DNA from: Chaetorhynchus papuensis
Lineage: Eukaryota > Chordata > Aves > Passeriformes > Rhipiduridae
DNA: 64,000 nucleotides
Direction: 5' to 3'
NCBI GenBank assembly: GCA_013396525.1
Contig: VWYX01000845.1
Span: 178,502-242,501 of the forward strand
This document shows positions 48,668 through 62,737 of the stretch, in pieces (the stretch's first letter is position 1; each line of letters opens with the position of its first letter). Made by a program: the position numbers and the translations under genes. The notes beneath the pieces are model-generated. The model saw only the letters and a program-made list of their open reading frames with translations, was not told the DNA's origin and ran no database searches.

Positions 48668-50109
48668 GTAAGTACCCTGCTGCGTGGTCACTTTGTACTT
48701 TCAGAGAAGGGTTATAATTTTAAAACTGATGATTTAAAATGAACCTGGGGCCAGTTTCGCTACTGGTCCCCTATAAAAAGTCCCCTAACAAGAGAGTTTT
48801 GTTCCAGTTTGGATTATGGGTATTTGTGCATTGCTGATCGAGCAAGAATCTCTATGGTTGTGTGCATTTATGTGGGGCTGAAAATGGACATGTTGCCTCT
48901 CAGGGCTTTCCTGTGTATTTGAATTGGATTTGTCCTCCTTTCTTGTAGTAAGGCCTTTTATTTATAGTAATCTGGAATATCCTACAGTCTCTGGAATTTT
49001 CTGGGGAAGATTCATCCCTCCTAATGCTGCCTGCACCCACAGTTTGCTCCATGCAGTGTCCATCACGGATGATGAGTCAAGACTTTGGGCTTAACCCCTG
49101 CTGGAGTGTTAAATGGAGCTCTCTGGGTTTGCTGGCAAGGGGCTGATGATGGGATGGTTGTGCTGTTCATGAGGCCCAGGACCAACGCTGGGTTTGAGCC
49201 TTTGTTTGTGTGCATCTTTTTCCATGTGCTCTTGGCAAATCCTGCTCACGTCCTTGAGTTTCAGAGAGGGATCAGAGGCTGCTGTAGACATGGTCCCATG
49301 GGCAGAGTTTTTAAAGGGATACAAAACCATACAGGAATGAAATCACTGCTCTGGAAGTCCATGACAAATGGAAAAAGTCATCAAAGTCTTTGTCTACCCC
49401 ACAACTGTTCCGTTTTCCTCTAAGAGCATCTCAAGGATGTCGTGGGAATCCAGATCAGGACAACCGCGTGCTGTTTGTCAAAGGCAAACCAGAGATCCCT
49501 CTCAGCGTAGGGACAACTTTTTATAACTGTTCCCAGGGATCTGTGAGTTCTGTAGGTTCCCCTGCTGGGGAGTCAAAGCCACAAAGGTATTTTTTGCAGT
49601 TGAATAGAGAGAGCGTGGACGAGAGCGACGGAGTTTTATCTGTAAGGAGGAAGGAATGTGCCTGTGAAAGCAAAGGTCCAGGGAAGGCCGGGGACACCCT
49701 GCCTCGGGCTGGGGGTGGACAACTTCAATGGAGAACCACGGGGCACCTCTTTTGTCCTCTGGAGTAAAACAACGCAAGATGCTTTTTATTCCCAGTCATT
49801 TGGATGAACCCTAACATTGCCCAGCTGTGGTGAATTCCAGTTCACTTTATTATTCGCCATCAAGCCCAGATCTTGAGCTTCCTTTACATTATTTTTAATG
49901 CTCCTTAGCTGTTGAAAACCTGTCCTTGAAAGGTGTGTAGATCCCCCATGCTTAGGTCGTTGTGTTCCAGTAACTAGAGGGGAATTTAATTCCTTTAGTA
50001 AACAGGGATTTAACTTTACATTCTCTTAATCTTTGTCAAAGGGTGTGCCTTCCTACAGGAATGGGAAGTATGCAGCAATTGAGGAAACTATTTACATTCC
50101 ATGTCAGCG

Positions 50110-50146
50110 ATTAAAAGAACATAAAAACATAAAAAAACATAAAACT
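50110..50146 (+). repeat. (ACATAAA)n-type simple repeat
   Basis: Three to four imperfect ACATAAAA units. Low complexity. Confidence 0.75.
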
Positions 50147-53100
50147 GCTAATACAGGCTTTGCTGAACGTCCCAAACTCTCTTGTACCTGTAATAAAGTC
50201 AGATTTAGACGATTGTAAGATGCAATCTCCACCTCTTTTAGCAGCAGGACAGGAAAGTGCAGTAAATTACCTCTATGGGCGTCTGTCTGACTGCGTGGAT
50301 TTGGAGATGTTGAGATCTGCTCCTTAAGAAATAAAACATTTATCAGTGATTGTTTTTCAGTCAGGGTAAGCTGGGATTATTTTTTTGGTTTTGTGGGGTG
50401 TCCAGCTGAAGATTTGCATTCTGGGAGAGTTGTGTGTGGTGTTGACAGCATGCGGTTGCTCATCCCAGCAGGAGCTCCGAGGCAGTGCTGTGGAAGGGGA
50501 CAATCAGCCTTGCCTGGGTTTGGCATTCGTAGCACACGAGGCAGTTCACAGATCCCAAACCGCAGGAAAAAGCTGGTCATGGTTTTGCAAAATCATTTCG
50601 CCCTTTTCTTCAGAATTTCTGACTTGGATTTTCCTAAGAAATGATGGTCTGAGTGTTGCAAGCCCATGCGGAAGTTTTCTCCGCGTGTGCATCTGTAGGT
50701 CAGTTTTTGTTTCCGTAAATCACAACCACGCACTGGTCTGCAGGACTGAGCTGTGCTGCCCAGGGAAAACAATCCCAAGCTCTTTGTGCTTGTCTGTGGA
50801 AGTTGTGCTCTTGTTTCTTCTGCCTGGAGTGCTGGTGTTGGGTTTGTTGTCACTGGCACGGACAGACAAGTGGTGACACAGGAGGTGAGGGGGCACGAGC
50901 ACCCTGCTGCTCCCAGGGGCTCTGCAGGGGCGTGGGGTGAGAAATGATGCCCAGGAGAGAAATGAGAGCCTGCATATCTGCAGAGCAAACATCTCATGGC
51001 AGCAGGCCAGGCTGGACCTGTGGGTTCTGGACTCCAGAGGTGGGAGAAACAAACTCATCTCCCTGGGGAAGGGAGCGATGTTCCCATCCCTGCTTCCTGG
51101 GAATCTCCAAGGATGCAGATGAGCACACGGCCCCTGCTCCCTCTTTCTGTTGTTGGTGTGGAATATGCAGCTCAAATGCCTTGCAAGCATTGAGCCGTTA
51201 CTCACCTGCTGCAGGTAGGAGTGGGGAGAGAAACACAGACACCTTGTCTGGAGTAGAAAGTGGCAGCACACGAAGCTCTGGGACGTGTGCTGTTGTCTTT
51301 CTGTGGTTTTATGTAAAGCATGTTATTCCTTGGAGCACGGTGGGGGTGGAGGTGCATGGGACCCCTAAATTACATAATTTCTGCATTGGGTCATGCAAAA
51401 AAAAAAACCTGGATGTGATTTTCCATGGTTAGGAGGAACAGCTGCTTTGAGTAGTCTTGACATTAAACTCCATTTATTGAAAACCTTAGAGATTTTCCAA
51501 ACCTCGAGTTATATTTCAAAACATCATTCAGATGCATTAGGCAACCCCAAGTGGGAGCAACGTGTGAAACCATCTGTTATCCGTGCAAATACTGAATGTC
51601 AGTTTGGTGTTTTCTGATATTTGGACTCATCAAAATGTGTTCTTGTGCACTGGGCAAGACGTTCTGAGTGACTTCTGGAAGAGTTAGTGGTACCTGCCTT
51701 CGCAGCCTGGGGTTTGAAATCTTCTCAATGGCTTGCAGCTGTTGAGATTACTTTTGTGGATATTCATTAAATACTTCGGTGATTAATTTCCAGGCACTGG
51801 CCATTTGTAATTGCAACCCCAAAATTATTTGCGGTGGGTTCAATTTGTCACGGGCAGAAAACCTGAGCGAGCGAGCTCACGTTGCAAGTACATTCCTTAC
51901 CATGATTTAGCTGCAAAAGATGATTGCACTCATGAGAACCTTCAGCTCTGTAGTACCTTAAATGTTTTAGAAACACTTGTCATACGGAGTGATTTCCAGA
52001 ATCAGCAAACCATCGATCAGCTGCAAAATAAACCACTTTTTGGAGCAGCTGACTGGGCTGGGGTGCATTACATCAGTAATACTGATGCTCTGCTGGTGTG
52101 CAAGGGACAGTAATGTATGCACTTAGAAATCCCTTGGAAGTTGATTGCAGCATGTGGGGCTGAGAGGGAAGCAGTTCACGGCTGTGTCAGTGAAACAGAG
52201 CCCCTGCAAGATTAAATCTGAGCTGGAGAGTGGAACAGAATGTGGCTACTGGCTGTTTGTGTGTGACTGGAAACGTTTTGCACTCTGTCAGGGCTAGGTC
52301 TGAACGCAGCAGAGCTCTTAAGTGTTCTTTTAACTTTAAACATGTGAGCGATCCAGGTGAAGTCAGCGGAATTACTGATTTTCAAAATTAATTTCATGCT
52401 TCCATGATCTGCTGACAAAGGTCATAATTATGAATGTCAAAGAAATGTAACTCTGAACAGATGCTGGAGAGCTTTCCCAGTGCTGACTCCTGTGTGTACC
52501 TGAGGCTGGGGCACGGAAGGATAAAAAGCTGAGTTAAGTCGAGCATGGAGGGGGGATGGCTTTGCCGTGAGGACGTCCAGAACATCCCAGGTGTGTCCTG
52601 GACAGTTCCCTTCACTGGGATTTCTCTCCCCAGCTTTGCAGAGGGGGCAGTGAGGGTGAGATCAGCGTGGTTGTGGCTGGTGGGCCACGGGCAGGGTCCA
52701 TTGGAACATGGCAATGGAAAGAAAAAGCTGGAATATTTTAGAGGAGCTGAGTTCACTCTTCATCTCCCCATCATTTTATGCTCCTTTTCGTCAGGTTTAT
52801 AGCCCAGCCTTAACAAAGCAATATAAAAAAGGCAATATATGAGGTTACATTGCTGCCTTTTATTCCCTCTGTAAAAATTCTTCAATTTTATCAGGAGACA
52901 AAATCCACCTCAGGCCATGGTATAAGCCTCCATCTTAGCCTATAAATCCCTGAGGATCCCAGAGATCTGCAGAGGTTTAGATCAGCTCTGACTGTCCCCC
53001 CTTGCACATTTTCCACTTCTTCATGGAGACACAGTACCCAGGATGGGCTGGGATGTAATGGCCCCGTGCTGGAGGTCACTTTGCAAGCTTTTCCCTAGGA

Positions 53101-53948
53101 TTGAGGAGGCTCCAGCAGCATTCCCTGGGCTGGAAATCAGGCAGTGCCGATGTGACCAGTGCCAGTGAGGTTTCAGAGTTCAGCAATGTTTTGTTTTCCC
53201 TTTTGTTCGAAGAAAAGAAGTGGTTCTCTCCACTTTTCTGCCTGACCTCCCTGAATGGGAGCACTGATTGGTGTGCAAGTGACATTGGAGCTGGATTAAT
53301 TTAGCAGGGAAACAACCCATTCCCAGTGCCAAAGAAAACAGCTGACAAGGTTTGTTAATGAACTGACATGCTTCTATATAGAATCAATGGCTTGAAATAC
53401 GGATGGAGAAACAAATCTAAACAAACAAATCCCAAACAGAGAGCTGGGACCTGTCAGAATATACTTGCTATTATAATTCTGTGCTGTGTCTTAGCCAAAA
53501 AACTGTGACCTCAGCCTGTTTTATCTGCAAGTGCTGGAGCTGGCAGCTGTACTGCAGCATTTCAGCCTGAGCTGACAGTTGGGATTTCACTGTAATTGAA
53601 GTAAAAGTTTCACTTTAATGGAAGGAACAGTTTTTTCCCCTTCTGCAATGGCACCAGTCAGATGGTCGAAACCACACTGAAATGTGGCAATTCGGCTACC
53701 ACAGCTACAGCAAAAATGGGAGCAGTCTGTGGCTCTGAGGGTACAGGTATTTCCCACAGGTCTGTGGTATAAAAATGAAATATTTAGCATGGGCATTGAG
53801 AAACCAAGGTTTGCTCTGCGATTTTTAGCAATGGTAGATGAGGTTGTGTGGTTAGGGCTACCTCTGGCTGTGTCATTTTGGACTGAAAGGGTTCAGCCTC
53901 ACCAGGAGAGAAACTGCTGCTTTCTTGGTCTGTTTTTTATCTTCTTAG

Positions 53949-54024
53949 AATCACAGAATCATAGAAAGTCTTGGGTTGAAAGGGACCTTAAAGACCATAT
54001 AGTTCCAACCCCCACAAACATGAG
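53949..54024 (-). mobile_element. short CR1 LINE 3' tail
   Basis: GAATCACAGAATCATAGAAA, GGGTTGAAAGGGACCTTAAA and AGTTCCAACCCCC are the reverse of a CR1 3' end. The element is truncated after about 75 bp. Confidence 0.85.
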
Positions 54025-55381
54025 GAGTTCCCCATAAGGAGTTCCAACTCCTTACATGAACACACCAAAAGAAAGGAACAATGAAAGAATATATTTATAT
54101 GCTGATATGGTGGAAGTGGAGAGGATAAAAAGACACAGAAATACAAATTCTGAGACCTTTTTGTGGCTGACTGTCAGGATGTCTATCGAGATCAACCTTC
54201 TCTTCCCATGCCCACAAAACAGCAGGGTCATGGGGCTGTGCCACGATCCCTGGAGAGAAGAGAGGACTGTGTCCTACTCACATCCCAAACCCTGGTTTTG
54301 GGGGCACACGTGGGGTCAGGGGAGTCAGTGCTGCCCTGCCCCTGCCCTGCAGCCTGGGCACGAGTGAAGGACTGAGGGATCGAACCCTTTTCTTTGGGAA
54401 AGCTGAGATGTGGGAGGTTTAACAGCTCAGTGTGTTCTGCAGATCCTGTTCTCACAGCAAACAAAACCAGTCTGATGGGTGGGACAGGTGCTGGTTTCTC
54501 TGCACGAGTGTTTTCCTGAGTTCCCACAGTGGCATCAGCTGGCAGCTCTCAGCCAAGTCAACACCAAGTTTTTCTCCTTCACCGTCTGTCAGTCCGAGCA
54601 GTCTAAAGACAGAACAATAACACAGAGGCGTATATTAATAACTTTAATAAACAATTAGCCAGCTTTAGGTTCCGCTCTCTGAACACACTGCAGCAGTAGA
54701 CTCCAGTATTTTCCGAGCTGTGTTTTAAGCTCCCCTTGCAGTGCAGAATGGGAGGTTTTCAGCACTTTGCCTTTGCCGTGGCTCAGCAGAGGGGTCGGGA
54801 GCAGAGCAGGCCATGGGGAAGGAGCAGGAACGTTGTTCCCTCCTTCCCTCAGCGCCGTGACAACGAGCACACGGCAACAGGCAGTCCTCCGGGAGAGTAA
54901 ATTCATAACTGGGGGGGAGACAGGAGATAAAAACCTTCTGGAAACCTCGCAATCTGCTGCTGATAGTGCAGCCCACGTGGCGAGGAGCGCTGTGGGTCCC
55001 AGGTCGCTGTGCAGGTTGGCAGGAGAAGGATGGGAGGGTCTGTCTGGAGCCAGGCTTTGGCTCACAAACCTCCCGAGGGTTCCTCACGTGGTTTTTCTAT
55101 CTGCTCCTTGGGCAGGTTTCAGAATCCTTTTGCTTGTTGGGTTTTTTTTTTAAATTTGTTCCTGACAAGAGTGAGTGTCGAAGCAAGCAGCGAAAGAGAA
55201 ATGCTGAGCTCTGCTCTGCATCCTCTACTGCCCGGGGTGCTTGAGCTCCTCCTCACAACACCTGTAAAGAGACCAGGCCAGACCCAAGAGGTTTCTCCTG
55301 ATTTTCAGGAGCACTTGTGGATATTGCTTCCTGGCTTCAGAAACACAGGGAGGACTGTAAATGAGTTTTCAAGTCAAAACT

Positions 55382-55585
55382 GAGGGTGGGCAGGCCCTGG
55401 CACAGGGTGCCCAGAGCAGCTGTGGCTGCCCCTGGATCCCTGGCAGTGCCCAAGGCCAGATTGGATGGGGTTTGGAGCAGCCTGGGACAGTGGAAGATGT
55501 CCCTGCCCATGGCAGGGGTGGAACTGGATGGGCTTTAAGGTCCCTTCCAACCCAAACCATTCCATGATTTTATGATTCATGGAAT
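55382..55585 (+). mobile_element. CR1 LINE fragment, 3' end
   Basis: GAGGGTGGGCAGGCCCTGGC, GTGTCCCTGCCCATGGCAGG, then CCAACCCAAACCATTCCATG and short ATGATT repeats. Sense orientation and well preserved. Confidence 0.93.
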
Positions 55586-56186
55586 TATCCCTTCCCTGAG
55601 TTTGCCCCCTGGGGTTTTAGTTGGGGGTCAGGTGTAGCAGAAGGGAGATAACAGGAGCAGGGGGAGGAAGAGCTGGCAATGTGTGTCCATGTCAGAACAA
55701 ACTGGGAAAAGGTGTCACAACAGAAAAAAATTTCAAAAAGCAAGGTGCAAGATTTAAGATTCTTTTTATCGTGTCTTCCATTCTAATACTCGAGATTCAT
55801 GTCCTCAAGGTTTTTCTGCTGTGTCATAAGTTTTTTTAAAAACCAACGAACCAACCAAAAGCAGACCCCTGATAATATTGTCACAGTCATGCTTAAATCC
55901 TGAGGTTTGGCAGCTTTGCCATGCTGAGGTCATGGAATTTAGATAAAAGTCTTCCCCTCACATCTGCACCAAGTGATTTGTGTATGGAGGTCCTGGGAGG
56001 TGGTTCTACATCTCTGTAGCCTTAAAAAAACAAATTTGTATCACAAACTGAGTGTAGGCATTTTTTTAAGGGGCTAAGGAGACACTGGTCCTGCTGCTCT
56101 CACAAAGAGTTCATACCTCAGTTTCCTTCAAAGATCTCAGTCAGGAACTGAGTGCAGCAACTTCCACATAAATGTTCATCTAATCT

Positions 56187-56264
56187 GTCCCTCTTTTCCC
56201 TTTTTTTTCCTTTCTTCCTTCTTTCTTTTTTCTTCTTTATTTTCTCTTTTTTCCCCCCTTTTCC
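56187..56264 (+). repeat. long homopyrimidine tract
   Basis: About 78 bases of C and T with a single A (near 56239). Such tracts, partly mirror-like, can form triplex (H-) DNA. The lysine/glutamate-rich reverse frame over it is a composition artefact. Confidence 0.85.
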
Positions 56265-56654
56265 AAGCTCCCTTGAGAGGGATTTCCAGGTGCGTATGAA
56301 TTTCCATAGGCACAGTAGGGCAGCCTTCAGCATTTCAAGCATTTCTTTGCCGCCAGGGCCGCCGGGAAGGTGGCCAAACGTGCACAGACCCCTCTCTAAA
56401 AACCTCGGGGTCCTCCTCTGTCACAAAATCCTTGGAAAGAGGAGGGAAAGGAGTGAATGTGTGTCCAGAGCAGAGTGTGATTCCTGGATGTTTCTCCGGG
56501 CAGGATCCGATTCAACATCCCTGATGTAACGGCTCCTTTTCCATGGCTCCAGCGAGCGCGGCGTGCGTGACTCAGGCTGCAGGCATGTCTGCAGAGCTGC
56601 CTGCTGCAACAGCTGCCTCTCTGCACCTACCGTGGGGAGGTTTGCCTCCTCAAA

Positions 56655-56745
56655 AAATGAAAAAAAAAAAAGGAGAAAGGAAAAGGTAGAATAAGAATTA
56701 AAAAAAAAAAAAAAAGGGGGGGGAAGAAAGAGAGAAGGAGGCAGG
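56655..56745 (+). repeat. purine-rich tract with poly-A and poly-G runs
   Basis: A runs (12 and about 15) alternate with GGAGAAAGG and a run of about 9 G. It lies about 400 bp downstream of the homopyrimidine tract, so the two could pair in RNA. Low complexity. Confidence 0.75.
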
Positions 56746-57053
56746 TGAAAGGTACTTGAGGACGAGATTTTTCTGTGTATGGGGCTGGATTTAGAGGAGA
56801 AGCAGACACTTTGCTGGACGCTGAATTTGAGACTCTTTCCAGAAAATGTCCGTGCCTTTCCAAGTGACAGAGCAGTTTCTCAGGGCTCCGAGGATGGCAG
56901 AAGGTGCTGCTGGATAGATCCAAACCCATCCCCGGCTACAGAGCACGCGGGGCCGGGAGGTGCTCGCTCCCTGTCCCAGCCAGCCCATCTCCCACCGCCC
57001 CGCAGGGAAGGAGGGATCCCCGCGTTTATTGATCTCATTTCCTCCCAGCAGAG

Positions 57054-57115
57054 CCTCGAGGATGAATTTGCTCACATTTTGAGAACCTCGAGGATGAATT
57101 TGCTCACATTTTGAA
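57054..57115 (+). repeat. 32-bp tandem duplication
   Basis: CCTCGAGGATGAATTTGCTC and the following 12 bases (ACATTTTGAGAA) are repeated once, with copies at 57054-57085 and 57086-57115. They are identical except at the very end. Confidence 0.93.
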
Positions 57116-60100
57116 GATGAAAAGCAGCGTGCGAGCGCAGAGTGTTGCGATATCGGCCAAGAGGGCTGATGCAAAAAGCAGAGTCTGTATGAGGAGCGGG
57201 GAGGAAATACATATATGGAAACATAAGCTTGGCAAGAGGGTGGCTTTTTTTCCCCCCGTTCTTTGATGTCTGGCCTCAGTAATCCAGACAGATTCCTTCA
57301 AGAAATGGGTCCAATTTATTGCTGTGCTTTTATCTTGCTACCTGCTCCTCGTTCATTTGAAGTGGCTGTGAAAAGCCCGAGTACCTGGCTGTGTGTGCAA
57401 GTGTGCCTTTTGTAGGAGCAAGGGAATTTGAGAAGCCCGGAATGGGACTTATTCCTGGCAATTTGTGCCTCCCAGTCCTCCTGGGAGCAGAGCAGAGCTT
57501 GCCTGTTCCTTCATCTGCCCCACATATTTGCAGTCTCTCGGCATTGCTGGGTCCAGGAAAGGCACAGGGTCCTCTTCCTATCTGATGCTCTTCCTTTCCC
57601 TGAAGGAAACAAGAGTTACGTTCAGTTACAGCCCCAGTTCGGGTTCAGTTTCAATGCAGTCTTTCTCATGTTACATATTTTATCTGCCCAGAATATTCTG
57701 CTACAGCTTATGTACAAAAAGGTCATGTTTTATTACAGTTTTTTTTTCTGTAAAAAGAAAGAATAAGAAAATGTATCTCCTGAGCTCTGATAAAACACGT
57801 AAACTTTTGGCTTCAGAAAAGCTGCATATGACATTTAGGAATAAAAAAGCAAGCTCCATCACCAAATTAATCAGGAATACATCTATACAGCCCACTCTGA
57901 CTTCAGGGGAATGGCTTTCCATTCACATCAGAAATGAATTTGATACATCTGAATGTTAGTTTTACTCTGAATATTAGATAAAGAAAAAAAATACACAACT
58001 GGATGGGAATTAGGAAATGGAAGTAGAAATATTTTTACAACTTAGCCTGAAAACCATGGAAATGACAGTTTTCTTTACATTACACCCAGCCCCTCAAATC
58101 CAGCTTAGAATTTGTCAGCTGTGCTTGGTGCCGACGTGGTTTGGAGACAGGTTCTGCCTTTTCTCCTCAGCACTGGGCCTTGCTTGCACTCTGTGCCCTC
58201 CATCCCTTTCCCCCTCCCGAGCCACTGGCAAAGCAAACTCCACATTCCCCCAGCCACCCCCCAAACCCATTTATTCCCCTTCTAACCCAACACCGAGGCA
58301 GTAAATGCCTTATCAGTTTTGAAGCAGCGGGCTGGATAATTCCAAGCAGATGTCTCCCTTTCCTCAATCACAACATCAGTTATGTCTTGGTCACTCTTGA
58401 TTAGCTGATTCTTACATAATGAGGAACTGCAGCTAATGGCCACTTCTCTGTGGGCTGAACATGCTGAAAAGAGCAGCTTTGCCCCTGGAGAACAAGAGGC
58501 TGATGAGGCAGGGAAATCAAGCTCGATGGAATGAGGCTGCATTGTGAGTCATTAGGAGGGATGACGCTCCGGTAACAGATGAAATATCTCTGATGGAGAC
58601 CAGTTGTAAAAGCACAGCTCGGTGCTTAATAAATGTGTTGGGGTGACTCAGAAATCCAGCGCACACATTCATCTCTCTGCAGTGTTTCCTGCGTTGGATG
58701 TGTGTCCTGGCTGGAGCTGGGCTTTGAAAGGGATGCTCTTACACTCCTGAAAGATCACTCTGCCATAAATATGAAAATAAGAGCGATCAGACCCCTTGTG
58801 TTTGGCTGAAAAATGGGCAAATCTCCCTCAAAGGACTGGGTGCCTGTTAGGTGTAACCTAATTTGTTTAGATTTAAAGCGGATCTAGTTGAAGATTGGAT
58901 TGTTGGAAGCCACAACGGTTTAACAAGTTCCACAGACCCCTTTGATAGCTTTTAGTTGGACAAATAAAAATCTAACCTAGGAAAAAGCAGGGATTTTGAA
59001 TGCTACACCAGGAATGAAAAGTGGAATGTATCTCTTACCCCTACGCAAGCAGCAAAAAAAAATCCCCCCAAAGACAAATAAATGATACCACGTTATTATC
59101 TGGGTGATGGTGTTGAGGTGGCATAAAACCCAGCAGTGACTGCAACACAAACGCTTCTGAAACAAAAATATTTGGGGAGGAGAGGAGGGAATGTGCTAGA
59201 AAGATTGAATTGTTTTGTTAGAGAAGTGGGTAGTTATGAGTGTCTTCTGAAAACAAAGCAGTCAGGAGCAAGTAGCTGCTGTTTTCACTTGCTTTGGGGT
59301 TGGATTAATACAATCTTTGTTTGTAGAGGAGCTGCATCATCTTTAAAAGTCTTCCTCGCTTTGTTTTGTGGATGCAAATTGTGGCAAATTAATGTCTTTC
59401 CAAAGCATTCTGTGGATAATGTTCAAGCAGGGCATGCATTTGACTTCCTTGGAACTCAGAGGCCTGGTGATTTGATATAACAACCTTTTTAAAAGGAAAA
59501 CAAAGCCAGTTAAGATGTTTTAACTTGGTTGCACCTGCTTGATCTTGTTAAATAATAAGTGCTCTTATTTTCCAAAGAGGAATGTAGGTTTTTATACTAA
59601 TTTAGAGGAGTCTCCATCAGAATTGCAGTAGTTCCTTGAGAGGAGTCATGGGTGCCTCAGTGCAGAGATGGGTTTATGTCGATGAAGTTTGTCCAACCTG
59701 CCCTGCAAGAAACCAGCATTTTCCCTGAGCTTAGCAATTCCTGGAAGAAAAATACTCAGCACTGTTTGGGCAGCCTCAGAGGAACTGCTTCATTTTGGAT
59801 TTTCCAGGGTGTGAATCCATTTGTTTCATCCCCACACCTCCTAATAATCCAATTCAGGTCAATGGTGCAGTCTGTCCTTCTTCCTGCACCCAAAACCTTT
59901 GAATAATAGGGAGAGAGAACACTTGCACCTTCCTTTTCTTCCAGTGCTTGTGCCACCAGCCCAGTGCCCCAGGGGCAGCATCAGGGTCCCCCCAGAGAGC
60001 CCCGAGGTGTTGGGGACCAGCACTGAGTCACCAGCAGCGAAAAAGAGCCAGCAGCAAATGTATATTTTTTTATAAGTAATGAATTCACTTAGTAGGAAAG

Positions 60101-61744
60101 GGCAGGGTAGAGAATGAATTGTTTAACAGATTAATGTGAATGTCTTTTATATTTTATAAACCTCTTAATTCCCTGGTGTGCTGAGCCAGGTTTTGTTTAT
60201 GTACATGGAAACACGAAATCTTTTCCAGTCCCTGTGCAAATAACACAGAATTGGACTTCATTACATTGGCTAATTTAACAAGTCCTGGGAGGCTTTTTGT
60301 TTCTGGGGAGTAGAGGAGGAGCCACGAGCCCAGAAGTGCTGCACCGGCACAATCCCTTGGAATGAAATAATCTTTGCTTTCAGAGCTCTCCAGGAAGGCT
60401 TTGCCTGTGAGGCCTGAGCTCAAAGATTTGGGGCAAAACCCAGCTTTCCTCTGGGGCTACCTGGGCAGGCAGGAGCCTTCATCTCCAGCCCAGTTCCTGC
60501 TGCAGCACGTTCTGATATTGGTTCCTCAACAAAAAGTTGGAAGCATCTGGTTTTAGTGAGGCTCTGAGCTTTAATGAAGGATTTGGAGATCTTTGCTTTG
60601 TAATGAAAAGCATTAAAATTCTAAGACTGGGAATTTATTTATCTCTCATAACTAGTGGATAATCGTGGTGCTGAGAAGCAGGGCATTTAGGACTGCTGAT
60701 ATTATTGCTGCTGTGCCAGTTAAACAGAACTAATGCAAGCATTGCATAAATATTTTAATAGCTTTTTACTGTATTTCTTTAGAAAATGTTTAAAGAGCCA
60801 CCTAATGTCAGACAGAGATACTTCCTGAGTAAACCCTTGTTAATTCTCTTTTAATGGCTTTATTAACGTTGTGTAATTGAATATTGATACATTTAGCAGC
60901 CCTTTAAGCATCCTGTTTTATTGAGGTGTTGCACTCACATATTGATAAGTAGCACAGTGTTAGAGCACTGATTAATTGCGTCTTTGCTTAGTTCTCCTTG
61001 AACTGGTTCAACATGAAAGATGAAACGTAGGTGCAGGAGAGCTGTCATTTTTATCAACTTGATGTATTTTATGTGCATGGTTTGTACCACTTAATTGAGC
61101 TTCATTTTGATTCCCAGTATGCCCAGTCAGTACGGGCATGATCACACTGCCAGAGATAGGGGAGTCTAAATACTTTACTCTGTGAAATGTTCTGTCTTTT
61201 ATCTCTTCTCTTATGAATAATTTACTTGTTGGTGCAGCTTCAGAAGTGAATCCTGTTCTGCAAAAACATATATATTTTACTGGGAAAGGCAAGGATTGCA
61301 GTGATATTAGCTTTCTCCTTGGAAACTCTCCTCACAATATCAGAAATCTGCAGCGAGGTGGATGCCTTGTCCTGGGCTCCTGGTTTTAATTGCCAGTGGT
61401 TTTTCCCCTTCCTTCCATCAGAAGCACTGGCATTACCATACATATTTAATCATAGCATGGCTGCTTTTCTCATCTCCAGTGGTCCCCTTTGCTTCTTTAT
61501 GCATATTTTTTACACACTTCAAGCAGGGTGAAAATTTATCCAAGAGCAGAGGGAGCGTGGAAGATCATGTAGTGTCTGCAAACCCCATCTCTGGGGCTTT
61601 GGCCAGTGCTGGAATTTGTGTATGAGCTCAGGTGAATTTTCTAGGTCTTCCTGTGTTTCTTAACCTGTTGTTAAGACAGTTAGAAAGGAAAAAAAAAAAA
61701 TCTCTCTTGTGTTGGTTTCCACAGAATCCTCTTAATAAAGGTTG

Positions 61745-61922
61745 TAGCCTGGTGGGGTCGGTCCCTTCTCCAGGGGAACAAGGGACAGGATGAGAGAAAC
61801 GGCCTCAAGCTGTGCCAGGGGAGGGTCAGGTTGGACATCAGGAGGGATTTCTTCCTGAAAATAGTGAAGGGGCTGCCCAGAGAGGTGTCCAAGGAACACC
61901 TGGATGTGATGGCAGAGAAAAG
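61745..61922 (+). mobile_element. CR1 LINE fragment, second subfamily, without 3' end
   Basis: GGTCCCTTCTCCAGGGGAAC, ACAGGATGAGAGAAACGGCC, TTGGACATCAGGAGGGATTT and GTGAAGGGGCTGCCCAGAGA match the sense strand of the other CR1 type. The final 70-100 bp are missing, which is unusual because CR1 normally keeps its 3' end; a later deletion is likely. Confidence 0.8.
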
Positions 61923-62737
61923 AGGCTCAGATAAGACACACCCACATTGAAATCTTCTACGGAGAACCCTCCTTGCCCAGCAAGGTTGCACAGGACCTGC
62001 TGCAAATGAAAACAGAGTCATTGTGGTGAGCCCTGGAAGTCAGGAGATCACATATTCACCCAGCTGGGTGCTGAAACCTGCTCTGGTTTTCACTCCTGGA
62101 GGGGTTCTGAGATCAGAATTTATCAGGAAGGGATTATTGGAATCCAGAGATAAGGAAAAAACTAAGATCATATCTCAGTCTGAGCAGAGGATGAATGTCA
62201 AGGATGTGAGTGACAGTGCAACTGTTGACAGGGCTAAAATACGAGCATTCCTTTAACCCTGGAAGTTGCACACCAGGTATGAGGATGAGTGCCCAGCTGG
62301 GATTGGAAGAAGATGTTGAGAAACTGTCTTTCCCTTTAGGAAATTAAGTCAGGAAAGGAGCATAAGGAAACTGATCAGGAAACTGATGATCATTCCTGAC
62401 TAAAAACTGTACAGGAAGCACAGGTTGGATCATGAGGATATGTTGCTCATTTAAGGTCATCTGAATTTGCAAAGCTGCGTTAGTGACAGTGAGGAGCAAT
62501 TTCTGTGGCTTCTCCATACCAGTATTTCTCTGTTCCTTGAATAAAAAGATGTTTTGGAAGAAGGAGAAGTAGGGAGGAAGAGAACAGGTGGAAATGGAAC
62601 AGAACAAATTGATCACAGGACAGATCCTTCGCTTACAAAATTTATGGTAAAGGGAAAGCTGCTGGAAAATATGGCATAAAAGAGAAGGAAAATGAGGGCA
62701 CTTGTGTGCTTCATTCCTGACATAATTTCCTAAAGGG

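Noticed and set aside
50720..51271. 183-codon - strand open frame in intron 3
   Set aside because: Low-information sequence without domain or homology that I can name. The opposite strand also has long frames, which points to composition, not selection.
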